Shown: positions 1-11,851, counted from the stretch's first letter. The stretch: 64,000 nt of DNA from Streptomyces sp. CB02414 (GCF_001905385.1 NZ_LIPF01000001.1:238765-302764); one strand, 5' to 3'. Translations and numbers: made by a program. The notes: a model not told the origin generated them from the sequence alone.

Positions 1-1
1 G

Positions 2-2131
<2,130 letters not shown>

Positions 2132-2215
2132 GCGTTTGCTCAGAGGTGTCGGCGGTCCGCCCCACGGGCCGCCCGGCGCCCACCGCAGATCGAGCGACGA
2201 AACGGAGCCGGGCCC

Positions 2216-2704
2216 ATGGGCGAGCAGCAGCAGGTGCAGTTCCCGCAGGAGGTCATCGACGAGTACGCCGTGCTCGGCGTCGACCTGCCCGCACTCTTCT
2301 CCGCCGGGCACCTCGGGACGCGCATGGGCGTCCAGATCCTCGAAGCGTCGGCCGACCGGGTCGTCGGCACCATGCCGGTCGAGGGCAACACCCAGCCGTA
2401 CGGGCTGCTGCACGGCGGCGCCTCGGCGGTGCTGGCCGAGACGCTGGGGTCGGTCGGCTCGATGCTGCACGGCGGCGCCTCCAAGATCGCCGTCGGCGTC
2501 GACCTGAACTGCACCCACCACCGCGGGGCCCGCTCCGGTCTGGTCACCGGGGTGGCCACGCCGGTGCACCGGGGCCGGTCTACCGCGACGTACGAGATCG
2601 TGATCAGCGACGAGCAGGACCGCCGCGTGTGCACCGCCCGGCTGACCTGCCTGCTGCGGGACGTGAAGCCGGGCGACGGGGCGCAGGCCGGCGCGAGGGC
2701 CTGA
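2216..2704 (+). CDS. PaaI-type hotdog-fold thioesterase
   Basis: A 162-residue single-domain hotdog thioesterase that should hydrolyse an acyl-CoA or aryl-CoA thioester in the cytosol. The family signature is the central PYGLLHGGASAVLAE segment, with His-Gly-Gly at the helix start, followed by the strand GVDLNCTHHRGA. The ATG at 2216 lies a few bases after a purine-rich GGAGCCGGGCCC stretch. Family length (about 130-160 residues) fits. The acyl substrate is unknown, and nothing nearby encodes a phenylacetate pathway, so 'PaaI-type' describes the fold only. Confidence 0.9.
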   Translation: MGEQQQVQFPQEVIDEYAVLGVDLPALFSAGHLGTRMGVQILEASADRVVGTMPVEGNTQPYGLLHGGASAVLAETLGSVGSMLHGGASKIAVGVDLNCTHHRGARSGLVTGVATPVHRGRSTATYEIVISDEQDRRVCTARLTCLLRDVKPGDGAQAGARA

Positions 2705-2810
2705 GCGGCGCGACGGCCCGACGGGCGCACGGCCCGACGTGTGCACGGCCCGGTCGGCGCTTCGCGCGCACGGCATTGCTCCCGGCCACCCGGCGCCCTA
2801 ACTTCGGGGC

Positions 2811-3422
2811 ATGGGACGGGGAGAGGCCCCCTGGCCGGGGGCGACGGCTCGGCGGTTCCGCTTCGCCTCCGCACGGACCCCGTCCACGCGGATCACGTCC
2901 ACGGCACGCGTGCCCCGACGGCGCGCGCCCGCGCGGCTCGCGCCCGGACGCCCGGTCCCCCCACGGCCGACTTCCCGGCGCACCGGGCCCTTCCGGGTCA
3001 TCCCCGCCCTGCTCGCACTGGCGCTGAGCCTGCCGACCGGCGCCCTGGCCACCGCCTGCGGCAACTCCCGCACCACCGGGACCCCTTCCGCCGTCGCCAC
3101 GGAAGCGACCGCGCCACTGCCCGCATCCGCATCGGCATCCACATCGGCTCGGCGCAGCCTCTCCCCCACGGAGTTGTGCACGACCGCCGTCCGTTACTGG
3201 GCCCGCCGGGCCCTCGACGGTGCCACCCCCTACGGCGACTACCAGTCGATGGGCCTGTCCAACCGTCAGTACGGCATCCTGCGCGAGGTCGTGGACGCCG
3301 CGCAGGCCGCGAAGCGCGACCGGGGAAGCGGAGCCGCACAGACACTGATCGACCGTCAGGCCCAAGCCGGGTGCGCCGAGCAGTACCGCGACGGCGTCCC
3401 GGCCGACGGACCGTGGCAATGA
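2811..3422 (+). CDS. Putative secreted lipoprotein, unknown function
   Basis: A 203-residue protein of unrecognised family. A long basic, Arg/Pro-rich N-terminus (about 65 residues) precedes a hydrophobic stretch, VIPALLALALSL, and a lipobox-like LATAC, suggesting a diacylglyceryl-modified cysteine; the window also carries lgt. A Ser/Thr/Ala-rich linker follows, then a C-terminal domain with two conserved-looking cysteines (TELCTTAVRYWARR and QAGCAEQYRDG). The start is uncertain: the unusually long basic region means a later start is possible. Its TGA overlaps the ATG of the next gene (ATGA), so the two are probably translated together. Confidence 0.6.
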   Translation: MGRGEAPWPGATARRFRFASARTPSTRITSTARVPRRRAPARLAPGRPVPPRPTSRRTGPFRVIPALLALALSLPTGALATACGNSRTTGTPSAVATEATAPLPASASASTSARRSLSPTELCTTAVRYWARRALDGATPYGDYQSMGLSNRQYGILREVVDAAQAAKRDRGSGAAQTLIDRQAQAGCAEQYRDGVPADGPWQ

Positions 3423-4030
3423 CCGGCACCGGCCCCGTGGAGCCGGGCGAGGGCACCCGCGCCCGGGACGCCGCCGACGCTCCCCGGCCACCCGCCCGGC
3501 CGCGTGGACGCCTGGCCCGGCGCTACGCCGACCACCGCCGGGCCGTCCTCGCCACCGCCGCGATCCTCGCCGTACTGGCGGGCAGCGGTTACCTGTACGC
3601 GAGCCGGCCACGGCAGCCGGCCCCTCCCCCGCCGCCGTACCCGGTCCACGCGGTGGACCTCGTCTACCTGGACGCGGTGCCCGGCCCGGGCGGCGCCGAT
3701 CCCGGCGCCTTGAGCTTCGCGGTACGGCTGAGCGTGCGGTCCGGCCCGCCCGTCACCGTGACGCGTCTGGACCAGCCCTACGAGGGCCTGTCGATCACTT
3801 CGTCGCCCGCGGCACCTTTCCAGACAAAGTCGCATTCGGCCCGCAAGATCATTGTCACGCTGAGGGTGACGGAATGCGAAAAAGCACCCCGGAACCTCGG
3901 CTTCCCTTTCCTGGATGTAACACTGCGTAATACGCGCGCAATCCAGGCCCACAGTTTCATCCTCGGATCAGACTATGCACAGGACCTCTCCGAGGCCCTC
4001 CGGATCGCCTGCAGCAACGAATCCAGGTAA
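3419..4030 (+). CDS. Membrane-anchored hypothetical protein
   Basis: A 203-residue protein of unknown function. The ATG at 3419 overlaps the preceding stop by 4 bases. It has a basic cytosolic N-terminus, one transmembrane segment near residues 42-60 (RAVLATAAILAVLAGSGYLY), a Pro-rich linker (APPPPPYP) and an extracytoplasmic C-terminal domain with beta-strand character and two cysteines (TECEKA and RIACSNES). The last ~150 coding bases are noticeably richer in A/T than the neighbours (codons such as GAA, AAA, AAT, GTA), which may mean a different history for that part. It probably works with the upstream lipoprotein at the cell surface. Confidence 0.6.
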   Translation: MTGTGPVEPGEGTRARDAADAPRPPARPRGRLARRYADHRRAVLATAAILAVLAGSGYLYASRPRQPAPPPPPYPVHAVDLVYLDAVPGPGGADPGALSFAVRLSVRSGPPVTVTRLDQPYEGLSITSSPAAPFQTKSHSARKIIVTLRVTECEKAPRNLGFPFLDVTLRNTRAIQAHSFILGSDYAQDLSEALRIACSNESR

Positions 4031-4317
4031 TCACCAAAACGCCCCAGACACCTGAACTCGCCCGGCCAGTCCTGCGGGTTCTCATCATGCGGACAGGGCG
4101 AATCGGCCGGAATTCCGCCCTTCTTCCCAGCCAGTACCGCTCTGCATTACCCCGTGTCATAACAAGAGCGTCACAGCCTGAGTCAGACCCTCCTCCACGT
4201 TCCCCACACACGCTTAGAGTCACGGCCAGTCACCGCGCAGTCGGATTGTCACTTCGGCCCAGCGTTCGACTCGGCCGCTTCCACGGGGACGCGGCTGCGC
4301 CAGGGAAAGGACTGATC

Positions 4318-5559
4318 GTGCGTCAACGTTCGCTCATCGCCATCACCGCCGCTCTGGCAGCGGGAGCGCTCACCCTCACCGCCTGCGGCTCGCGCGACGA
4401 CGACGGCGGCTCGGACTCCGGCAACGGCGGCAGCGGTGGCGGCACCACCGTCGTCATCGGCGTCGACGCCCCGCTGACCGGCGACCTGTCCGCCATGGGC
4501 CTCGGCATCAAGAACTCCGCCGACCTCGCCGCGAAGACCGCCAACGAGGAGAAGTACGTCGACGGCATCACCTTCAAGGTCGAAGCCCTCGACGACCAGG
4601 CCCAGCCCTCCGTCGGCCAGCAGAACGCCACCCAGTTCGTCGCCAACGACGAAGTCCTCGGCGTCGTCGGCCCGCTGAACTCCTCCGTCGGCGAATCCAT
4701 GCAGAAGGTGTTCGACACCGCCAAACTGGTCCAGGTGTCCCCGGCCAACACCGGCCCTTCCCTCACCCAGGGCCCCGACTGGCGCACCAAGAAGGAACGG
4801 CAGTACGACTCGTACTTCCGCACCGCCACCACCGACGCCATCCAGGGCCCGTTCGCCGCGCAGTACGTCTACAACGACTTCAAGAAGAAGAAGGTCTTCG
4901 TCATCGACGACAAGAAGACCTACGGCGCCGGCCTCGCCGCCACCTTCACCGACGAGTTCAAGAAACTCGGCGGCCAGGTCGTCGGCACCGAACACATCAA
5001 CCCGGACACCAAGGACTACTCCGCGGTCGCCACCAAGGTCAAGAACTCCGGCGCCGACGTCGTCTACTACGGCGGCGAATACCCGCAGGCCGGCCCGCTC
5101 AGCAAGCAGATCAAGGCCACCGGCGCCAAGATTCCCCTGGTCGGCGGCGACGGCATCAAGAGCGCCGACTTCATCAAGCTCGCCGGCGCCTCCGGCGTGG
5201 GCGACCTCGCCACCTCCGTCGGCGCCCCCGTCGAAGACCTCCCGTCCGCCAAGGAATTCGTCGCCAATTACAAGGAAGCCGGCTACAAGGAGCCCTTCGA
5301 GGCCTACGGCGGCTACTCCTACGACTCCGCCTGGGCGATCATCGAAGCCGTCAAGACAGTCGTGGAGAAGAACGACGGCAAGCTCCCCGACGACGCCCGC
5401 ACCAAGGTCATGCAGGCCATGCAGAACGTCTCCTTCGACGGTGTGACCGGCAAGGTCTCCTTCGACGAATTCGGTGACACCACCAACAAGCAGCTCACCG
5501 TCTACGCCGTCAAGAACGGCACCTGGAGCCCCGTCAAGTCCGGCACCTACACCGGCTGA
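4318..5559 (+). CDS. livK: Branched-chain amino-acid ABC transporter, substrate-binding lipoprotein
   Basis: Periplasmic-binding-fold lipoprotein (413 residues) that captures branched-chain amino acids or related compounds and delivers them to LivHM. The GTG at 4318 is chosen because it follows AGGGAAAGGA and opens a perfect lipoprotein signal (VRQRSLIAI..LTLTAC with the lipobox cysteine). The mature protein begins with a Gly/Ser-rich linker and then the family start VIGVDAPLTGDLSAMG. Further family features are GVVGPLNSSVGESM, YFRTATTDAIQGP and VYYGGEYPQAGPL. It is the first gene of the five-gene liv operon. A perfect hairpin separates it from livH, a common arrangement for making more binding protein than permease. 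Confidence 0.95.
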   Translation: MRQRSLIAITAALAAGALTLTACGSRDDDGGSDSGNGGSGGGTTVVIGVDAPLTGDLSAMGLGIKNSADLAAKTANEEKYVDGITFKVEALDDQAQPSVGQQNATQFVANDEVLGVVGPLNSSVGESMQKVFDTAKLVQVSPANTGPSLTQGPDWRTKKERQYDSYFRTATTDAIQGPFAAQYVYNDFKKKKVFVIDDKKTYGAGLAATFTDEFKKLGGQVVGTEHINPDTKDYSAVATKVKNSGADVVYYGGEYPQAGPLSKQIKATGAKIPLVGGDGIKSADFIKLAGASGVGDLATSVGAPVEDLPSAKEFVANYKEAGYKEPFEAYGGYSYDSAWAIIEAVKTVVEKNDGKLPDDARTKVMQAMQNVSFDGVTGKVSFDEFGDTTNKQLTVYAVKNGTWSPVKSGTYTG

Positions 5560-5593
5560 CCAACCGGCACGACGCCCGCACCACCGAAGAGCC

Positions 5594-5625
5594 GCGCGGG
5601 GCGCTGCACCACTGGCGCCCCGCGC
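5594..5625 (+). terminator. Hairpin between livK and livH (likely partial terminator/mRNA stabiliser)
   Basis: A perfect 11-bp inverted repeat, GCGCGGGGCGC and its complement, separated by 10 bases, lies in the 120-bp gap after the binding-protein gene. There is no U-tract. In binding-protein-first ABC operons such hairpins usually reduce read-through to the permease genes and protect the upstream mRNA. The role here is inferred from position. Confidence 0.6.
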
Positions 5626-5679
5626 ACTCACGCATCCGGCCACATCCGTCGAACATCCGAAAGTCTCGGAGGACATGCG

Positions 5680-6612
5680 GTGAACGAACTGCCGCAGCAG
5701 CTGGTCAACGGCCTGCTACTGGGATCCATGTACGGGCTGGTCGCCATCGGCTACACAATGGTCTACGGCATTGTCCAGCTCATCAACTTCGCCCACGGCG
5801 AGATCTTCATGACCGGCGCCTTCGGCGCACTCACGGTCTACGTGTACATCCTGCCCGACGGCACCTCCATGCTGATCGCCCTGCCCCTGATGATCATCGG
5901 CGCCGTCATCGTCTCCGTGACCGTCGCCGTCGGGGCGGAACGGTTCGCCTACCGCCCGCTGCGCGGCGCACCCCGGCTCGCCCCCCTCATCACCGCCATC
6001 GGCCTCTCCCTCGCCCTCCAGCAGGCGATCTGGGCCTGGTACCCCGAAGCCAAATCCGCCCGCACCTTCCCCCAGATCGACGGCGGCCCCTTCCACATCG
6101 GCAACGTCACCCTCCAGACCGGCGACATCTTCGTCTTCACCGCCGCCCCCATCAGCATGGCCATCCTCGCCTACTTCGTCATGCGCACCCGCACCGGACG
6201 CGGCATGCAGGCCACCGCCCAAGACCCCGACACCGCCAAACTCATGGGCGTCAACACCGACCGCATCATCGTCATCGCGTTCGCCCTGGGCGCCGTCTTC
6301 GCCGCCGTCGGAGGCGTCGCATACGGCCTCGAATACGGCCAGATCGACTTCAAGATGGGCTTCATCCTCGGCCTCAAAGCCTTCACCGCCGCCGTCCTCG
6401 GCGGCATCGGCAACATCTACGGCGCCATGATCGGCGGCCTCGTCCTCGGCGTCGCCGAAACCCTCGCCACCGCCTACATCGCCGACGTACCCGGCCTCGA
6501 CCAGTTCGGCAGCCAGTCCTGGGCAGACGTCTGGGCCTTCATCCTCCTCATCCTCGTACTGCTGTTCAGGCCACAAGGACTGCTCGGCGAACGCGTTGCG
6601 GACAGGGCGTGA
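5680..6612 (+). CDS. livH: Branched-chain amino-acid ABC transporter permease LivH
   Basis: Polytopic inner-membrane permease of 310 residues. The opening NELPQQLVNGLLLGSMYGL and YTMVYGIVQLINFAHGEI are typical LivH sequence, and the EAA-like cytoplasmic loop is seen near MQATAQDPDTAKLMGVN. The GTG at 5680 follows CGGAGGACAT. It pairs with LivM to form the channel energised by LivG and LivF. Its stop codon lies just before the livM start, so the two are translationally coupled. Confidence 0.95.
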   Translation: MNELPQQLVNGLLLGSMYGLVAIGYTMVYGIVQLINFAHGEIFMTGAFGALTVYVYILPDGTSMLIALPLMIIGAVIVSVTVAVGAERFAYRPLRGAPRLAPLITAIGLSLALQQAIWAWYPEAKSARTFPQIDGGPFHIGNVTLQTGDIFVFTAAPISMAILAYFVMRTRTGRGMQATAQDPDTAKLMGVNTDRIIVIAFALGAVFAAVGGVAYGLEYGQIDFKMGFILGLKAFTAAVLGGIGNIYGAMIGGLVLGVAETLATAYIADVPGLDQFGSQSWADVWAFILLILVLLFRPQGLLGERVADRA

Positions 6613-6617
6613 CACCA

Positions 6618-8444
6618 ATGACCACACAGACCACCGCACCCAAGACCACCGACGCGTCCGCCGCCCGCGACACCACCGGCCTCATCGGCATACCCCCGCA
6701 CATAGGACGAGCCCTCGCCACCGGCGGCGGCGCCCTCACCGCCGCCTCCACCTTCCTCGCCTGGACCTGGACCGCCGAATTCCCCGGCGACCTCACCGTC
6801 TACGGCTACCCCGGCGGCCTCCAAGTCCTCGTACTGATCGCCGGCGCCCTCACCGCCCTGTTCGGCCTCGCGTCGTACGACATCAAGGGACTGCGCTGGC
6901 TCGTACCCGCCGGCGCCGACGCCGCCCTCAAATTCGCCGCCCTCGCCGCCTTCGCGACCACCTGGTACACAGTCATCGCGATCAGCGCCCAACTCGGCGG
7001 CCTCGTCAACCTCGAACCCGGCGGCTACATCGCCGCAGCCGTCACCCTCACCACCCTCCTCGGCGCACTCGCCCTCCCCTTCGAACGCCCCGCACCCGAC
7101 CCCTTCGACCCCGACGACACCGGCTGGGAACAGTTCAAACACACCACCTCCCAGAACTGGCAGACCATCAGGGCAGCCTTCACCACCGGCACCCCCCGCC
7201 CCGCCCGCCCCCTGCCCTCCTACGCCGAAATCCTCATCATCGTCGGCATCCTCGCCGCCGCCCTGACCGTCTTCACCTACGGCATCGGCACCGAATACGA
7301 CGAACTCTTCATCGGCTTCCTCATCGTCGCCGGCCTCGGCTTCACCGCCCTCCACCGCGCCGGCCTCATCGCCCAAGCCACCGAAATCACCGCCCGACAC
7401 CAGTCCATCACCATCTGCGGCGCCTTCATCGCAGCCGCCTGCTTCCCCTTCACCCAGTCCGACGACCGCTACGCCACCCTCGGCGTCTACATCCTGATCT
7501 TCGCCACCGTCGCCCTCGGCCTCAACATCGTCGTCGGCCTCGCCGGCCTCCTCGACCTCGGATACGTCGCCTTCCTCGGCGTCGGCGCCTACGCCGCCTC
7601 CATGGTCTCCGGCTCCCCCAGCTCCCCCTTCGACCTCCACCTCCCCTTCTGGGCAGCCGTCCTCGTCGGCGCCGCCGCCTCACTGATCTTCGGCGTCCTC
7701 ATCGGCGCACCCACCCTGCGCCTCCGCGGCGACTACCTCGCCATCGTCACCCTCGGCTTCGGCGAAATCTTCCGCATCACCGCCAACAACCTCGACGGCA
7801 CCTCAGGCCCCGACGTCACCAACGGCTCCAACGGCATCTCCTCCATCCCCGACCTCAACGTCCTCGGCTTCGACATGGGGACCTCACACGACATCGGCGG
7901 CTTCACCATCGGCCGATTCGCCAACTACTTCTTCCTGATGCTCATCATCACGGCCGTCGTCGTCCTCGTCTTCCGACGCAGCGGCGACTCCCGCATCGGC
8001 CGCGCCTGGGTCGCCATCCGCGAAGACGAAACCGCCGCCCTCGCCATGGGCATCAACGGCTTCCGCGTCAAACTCATCGCCTTCGCCGTCGGCGCCTCCC
8101 TCGCCGGACTCGCCGGCACCGTCCAAGCCCACGTGACCTACACCGTCACCCCCGAGCAATACCTCTTCGCCGGCACCACCCCACCCAACTCCGCCTTCCT
8201 CCTCGCCGCAGTCGTCCTCGGCGGCATGGGCACCATCGCCGGCCCCCTCATCGGCGCCGCACTGCTCTTCCTCATCCCCAACAAACTCCAGTTCCTCGAC
8301 GACTACCAGCTCTTCGCCTTCGGACTCGCACTCGTCCTGCTCATGCGCTTCCGCCCCGAAGGCCTCGTCGCCAACCGACGCCGCAAGCTGGAATTCCACG
8401 AAGAAGCCGACGCGCCCACCACCCTGAGCAAGACAGGGGCCTGA
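6618..8444 (+). CDS. livM: Branched-chain amino-acid ABC transporter permease LivM with extended N-terminus
   Basis: Second channel subunit, 608 residues from the ATG at 6618. A GTG at 6609 overlapping the livH stop would add three residues, but the ATG is better spaced from GGACAGGG. The conserved LivM core starts around residue 290 (YATLGVYILIFATVALGLNIVVG) and includes the loop AIREDETAALAMGIN. LivM proteins are commonly about 300-425 residues. The additional ~200 N-terminal residues here contain several hydrophobic segments and a soluble stretch, so this is an enlarged form. It overlaps livH and is followed after 4 bp by livG. Confidence 0.94.
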   Translation: MTTQTTAPKTTDASAARDTTGLIGIPPHIGRALATGGGALTAASTFLAWTWTAEFPGDLTVYGYPGGLQVLVLIAGALTALFGLASYDIKGLRWLVPAGADAALKFAALAAFATTWYTVIAISAQLGGLVNLEPGGYIAAAVTLTTLLGALALPFERPAPDPFDPDDTGWEQFKHTTSQNWQTIRAAFTTGTPRPARPLPSYAEILIIVGILAAALTVFTYGIGTEYDELFIGFLIVAGLGFTALHRAGLIAQATEITARHQSITICGAFIAAACFPFTQSDDRYATLGVYILIFATVALGLNIVVGLAGLLDLGYVAFLGVGAYAASMVSGSPSSPFDLHLPFWAAVLVGAAASLIFGVLIGAPTLRLRGDYLAIVTLGFGEIFRITANNLDGTSGPDVTNGSNGISSIPDLNVLGFDMGTSHDIGGFTIGRFANYFFLMLIITAVVVLVFRRSGDSRIGRAWVAIREDETAALAMGINGFRVKLIAFAVGASLAGLAGTVQAHVTYTVTPEQYLFAGTTPPNSAFLLAAVVLGGMGTIAGPLIGAALLFLIPNKLQFLDDYQLFAFGLALVLLMRFRPEGLVANRRRKLEFHEEADAPTTLSKTGA

Positions 8445-8448
8445 CCAC

Positions 8449-9362
<914 letters not shown>

Positions 9363-9366
<4 letters not shown>

Positions 9367-10079
9367 CCGCACTCCTCGAGGTCGAAGACCTCCGCGTCGC
9401 CTACGGCAAGATCGAAGCCGTCAAAGGCATCACCTTCAAGGTCGACGCAGGCGAAGTCGTCACCCTCATCGGCACCAACGGCGCCGGCAAGACCACCACC
9501 CTGCGCACCCTCTCCGGCCTCCTCAAGCCGGTCGGCGGACAGATCAAATTCGGCGGCAAGTCCCTCAAGAAGGTCCCCGCCCACCAGATCGTCTCCCTCG
9601 GCCTCGCCCACTCCCCCGAGGGCCGGCACATCTTCCCCCGCATGACCATCGAGGACAACCTCCGCCTCGGCGCCTTCCTCCGCAACGACAAACCAGGCAT
9701 CGAAAAAGACATCCAGCGCGCCTACGACCTCTTCCCCATCCTCGGCGAACGCCGCAAACAAGCCGCCGGCACCCTCTCCGGCGGCGAACAGCAAATGCTC
9801 GCCATGGGCCGCGCCCTCATGTCCCAGCCGAAGCTCCTCATGCTCGACGAACCCTCCATGGGCCTCTCACCGATCATGATGCAGAAGATCATGCAGACCA
9901 TCGCCGAACTGAAATCCCAGGGCACCACCATCCTGCTCGTCGAACAGAACGCCCAGGCCGCGCTCTCCCTGGCCGACCAGGGCCACGTCATGGAAGTCGG
10001 CAACATCGTCCTCTCCGGCAGCGGACAAGACCTCCTCCATGACGAATCCGTCCGCAAGGCCTACCTCGGCGAAGACTGA
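9363..10079 (+). CDS. livF: Branched-chain amino-acid ABC transporter ATP-binding protein LivF
   Basis: Second ATPase subunit, 238 residues, of normal LivF length. Walker A is GTNGAGKTT, the signature LSGGEQQMLAMGRAL, Walker B LLMLDEPSMGLSP, and the H-loop region LLVEQNAQAAL. It starts inside the livG stop codon and is the last gene of the operon; a strong hairpin follows 20 bp downstream. Confidence 0.96.
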
Positions 10080-10098
10080 ACCCACCCGGACACGGCAG

Positions 10099-10131
10099 AG
10101 GCCCGCGCCCCCACACCGGGGACGCGGGCCT
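10099..10131. terminator. Bidirectional terminator hairpin between livF and the ANTAR regulator
   Basis: A perfect 9-bp stem, AGGCCCGCG with its complement, plus partly paired inner C/G runs, sits between two convergent genes (stops at 10079 and 10145). Position and symmetry suggest it ends transcription from both sides. Confidence 0.75.
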
Positions 10132-10144
10132 CAACCGTACGCAC

Positions 10145-10801
10145 TCAGCCCTTCGACGCCTTCTTCTCCTCAGCGTCCTGAATGACCGCCTCAGCAACCT
10201 GCTGCATCGACATCCGCCGATCCATCGACGTCTTCTGAATCCACCGGAACGCCGCCGGCTCCGTCAGCCCGTACTCCGTCTGCAACACCGACTTCGCCCG
10301 GTCCACCAGCTTCCGAGTCTCCAACCGCAGACTGAGGTCGGCGACCTCCTTCTCCAGCGCCTTCAACTCCGTGAACCGCGAGACGGCCATCTCGATCGCC
10401 GGAACGACATCACTCTTGCTGAACGGCTTCACCAAGTACGCCATCGCACCGGCGTCCCGCGCCCGCTCCACCAGGTCACGCTGCGAGAACGCCGTCAGCA
10501 TCAGCACCGGCGCGATGCTCTCCTCGGCGATCTTCTCCGCCGCGGAGATGCCGTCCAGCTTCGGCATCTTCACGTCCAGGATCACGAGGTCGGGCTTGTG
10601 CTCACGGGCCAGCTCCACGGCCTCCTCACCGTCACCGGCCTCGCCTACGACGGAGTAGCCCTCCTCCTCCAGCATCTCTTTGAGATCCAGTCGGATGAGC
10701 GCCTCGTCCTCGGCGATGACGACACGGGTCGTCAGCGGAGGCACGTGCGACTTGTCGTCGTCGTTCACGTCGGCGGGCTGGGGCGACTCGGGGGCGGTCA
10801 C
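10145..10801 (-). CDS. pdtaR: ANTAR-domain response regulator (PdtaR-like)
   Basis: A two-domain response regulator of 218 residues. The N-terminal receiver domain shows VVIAEDEALIRLDL (acidic pocket), the phosphoacceptor aspartate in LVILDVKMPKLDG, and the conserved Thr/Ala (LTAF) and Lys (VKPFS). A coiled-coil linker (LKALEKEVADLSLRLETR) leads to a C-terminal ANTAR RNA-binding domain ending in RWIQKTSMDRRMSMQQVAEAV. ANTAR domains bind dual-hairpin RNAs and prevent transcription termination. Mycobacterial PdtaR works with a histidine kinase encoded elsewhere; no kinase is adjacent here. The start is the GTG at 10801. Confidence 0.93.
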   Translation of the reverse strand: MTAPESPQPADVNDDDKSHVPPLTTRVVIAEDEALIRLDLKEMLEEEGYSVVGEAGDGEEAVELAREHKPDLVILDVKMPKLDGISAAEKIAEESIAPVLMLTAFSQRDLVERARDAGAMAYLVKPFSKSDVVPAIEMAVSRFTELKALEKEVADLSLRLETRKLVDRAKSVLQTEYGLTEPAAFRWIQKTSMDRRMSMQQVAEAVIQDAEEKKASKG

Positions 10802-10878
10802 GTGGGCGCTCCTTGTTCCGGGGCAGGCGGTACTGCTTCCAAGAGCCTACCTAGCTGCGGCTGACGAGGGTGAACCGG

Positions 10879-10884
10879 TACACT
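10879..10884 (+). promoter_or_regulatory. Possible -10 element for tRNA-Leu
   Basis: TACACT matches the TAnnnT form of a vegetative -10 box and ends 15 bases before the mature tRNA 5' end. No convincing -35 box is seen at the expected distance, so this is a weak call. Confidence 0.35.
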
Positions 10885-10899
10885 CCTGATGGCTGACCA

Positions 10900-10983
10900 G
10901 CCGGGTTGGCGGAACTGGCATACGCGGATGTCTCAAACACATCTGTTCGAAAGGACATACGGGTTCGAGTCCCGTACCCGGCA
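10900..10983 (+). tRNA. tRNA-Leu, anticodon CAA
   Basis: An 84-base tRNA folds by eye. The acceptor stem pairs GCCGGGT with ACCCGGC and discriminator A. The anticodon stem pairs GATGT with ACATC around loop CTCAAAC, giving anticodon CAA (reads UUG). A long variable arm is present, as expected for class II tRNA-Leu, and the T arm pairs ACGGG with CCCGT around TTCGAGT. The CCA end is not encoded. A terminator follows immediately. Confidence 0.96.
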
Positions 10984-10988
10984 CAGAC

Positions 10989-11034
10989 ATCAAAAAGCGG
11001 AAGGTCACGTTCGCGTGATCTTCCGCTTTTTGAT
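10989..11034 (+). terminator. Intrinsic terminator of tRNA-Leu
   Basis: A long, nearly perfect hairpin of about 21 bp (one G-U pair) capped by a TTCG tetraloop. Its 3' arm ends in a run of five T residues (CGCTTTTTGAT), so it has both features of an intrinsic terminator. It starts six bases after the tRNA. Confidence 0.92.
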
Positions 11035-11069
11035 ACCCCGAGTGACTGCAGTTAACTCAGTGTGTCCCC

Positions 11070-11849
11070 ATGGAACAGCACAGTCCTTCGATCCGCGCAC
11101 ACGCTGTCGCGCTCATGAACCAGGGAATCCCCAACCACGTTGTTGCCGCACGGCTCAAGATCCCACGGGGCACCGTGAGCTGGTGGCGCAGCGAGGACCG
11201 CAGAGCGCGCGGCGAGGCGTATAGGCAACCAACCGATTGCCCTCGGTGCACAGGTCGCCAGTTCGACGAGGTTGCGTACGCCTACCTACTGGGCCTGTAC
11301 CTGGGCGACGGTCACATCGTCTCGAAGCCCAGCCAGCATCACCTGTCGATCTTCTGCGACGCTACACAGACCGGTCTGATCGAAGCAGCGGCAGACGCCA
11401 TGCGCAAGGTCATGCCACTACCCAGCGTTCGTCCACGCCGGAAACCTGGGTGCGTGGAGGTCAAGTCGTACACGAAGCATTGGTGCTGCATGTTCCCTCA
11501 GCACGGCCCCGGAAAGAAGCACGAGCGCACGATCGCCCTTGAGGCGTGGCAACAGATCATCGTTGACGCGCACCCTTGGGAGTTCATCCGGGGCCTCATC
11601 CACTCTGACGGCTGCCGTATTACCAACTGGACTACGAAGACCGTCGGCGGCGTTCTCAAGCGCTACGAGTACACGCGCTACTTCTTCAGCAATAAGTCGG
11701 ACGACATCCGCGGGCTGTTCACCAGCGCCCTAGCCACGGTCGGCGTCGAGTGGACCACCCTCGCCCGAGGCAGCGACCCCTTCAACATCTCCGTAGCCCG
11801 CAAAGCCTCCGTAGCCCTCATGGACGCCCACGTCGGCCCCAAGTACTGA
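11070..11849 (+). CDS. HTH protein with two LAGLIDADG motifs (homing-endonuclease-like)
   Basis: A 259-residue protein. Residues ~8-45 form a helix-turn-helix (HAVALMNQGIPNHVVAARL..GTVSWW), followed by a CxxC (DCPRC). Two LAGLIDADG-type helices are visible: YLLGLYLGDGHI near residue 75 and FIRGLIHSDGC near residue 173, each with the acidic residue used for metal binding in active homing endonucleases. It is not inside an intron or intein. It may act as a nuclease or, like the sporulation regulator WhiA, as a DNA-binding regulator that reuses the fold. Codon use is less GC-biased than in the neighbours. It stands alone, between the tRNA terminator and pyk. Confidence 0.82.
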   Translation: MEQHSPSIRAHAVALMNQGIPNHVVAARLKIPRGTVSWWRSEDRRARGEAYRQPTDCPRCTGRQFDEVAYAYLLGLYLGDGHIVSKPSQHHLSIFCDATQTGLIEAAADAMRKVMPLPSVRPRRKPGCVEVKSYTKHWCCMFPQHGPGKKHERTIALEAWQQIIVDAHPWEFIRGLIHSDGCRITNWTTKTVGGVLKRYEYTRYFFSNKSDDIRGLFTSALATVGVEWTTLARGSDPFNISVARKASVALMDAHVGPKY

Positions 11850-11851
11850 AC

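Noticed and set aside
4249..5676. 475-codon minus-strand frame opposite the liv binding-protein gene
   Set aside because: It is composed of Gly/Val/Asp/Glu-rich sequence that mirrors the codon bias of the real gene on the plus strand, with no domain and no ribosome-binding site.
10900..11849. Integrated element at tRNA-Leu
   Set aside because: There is no integrase, excisionase or duplicated tRNA 3' end in the following sequence. Only the single HTH/LAGLIDADG gene follows, so an integrative element is not supported.
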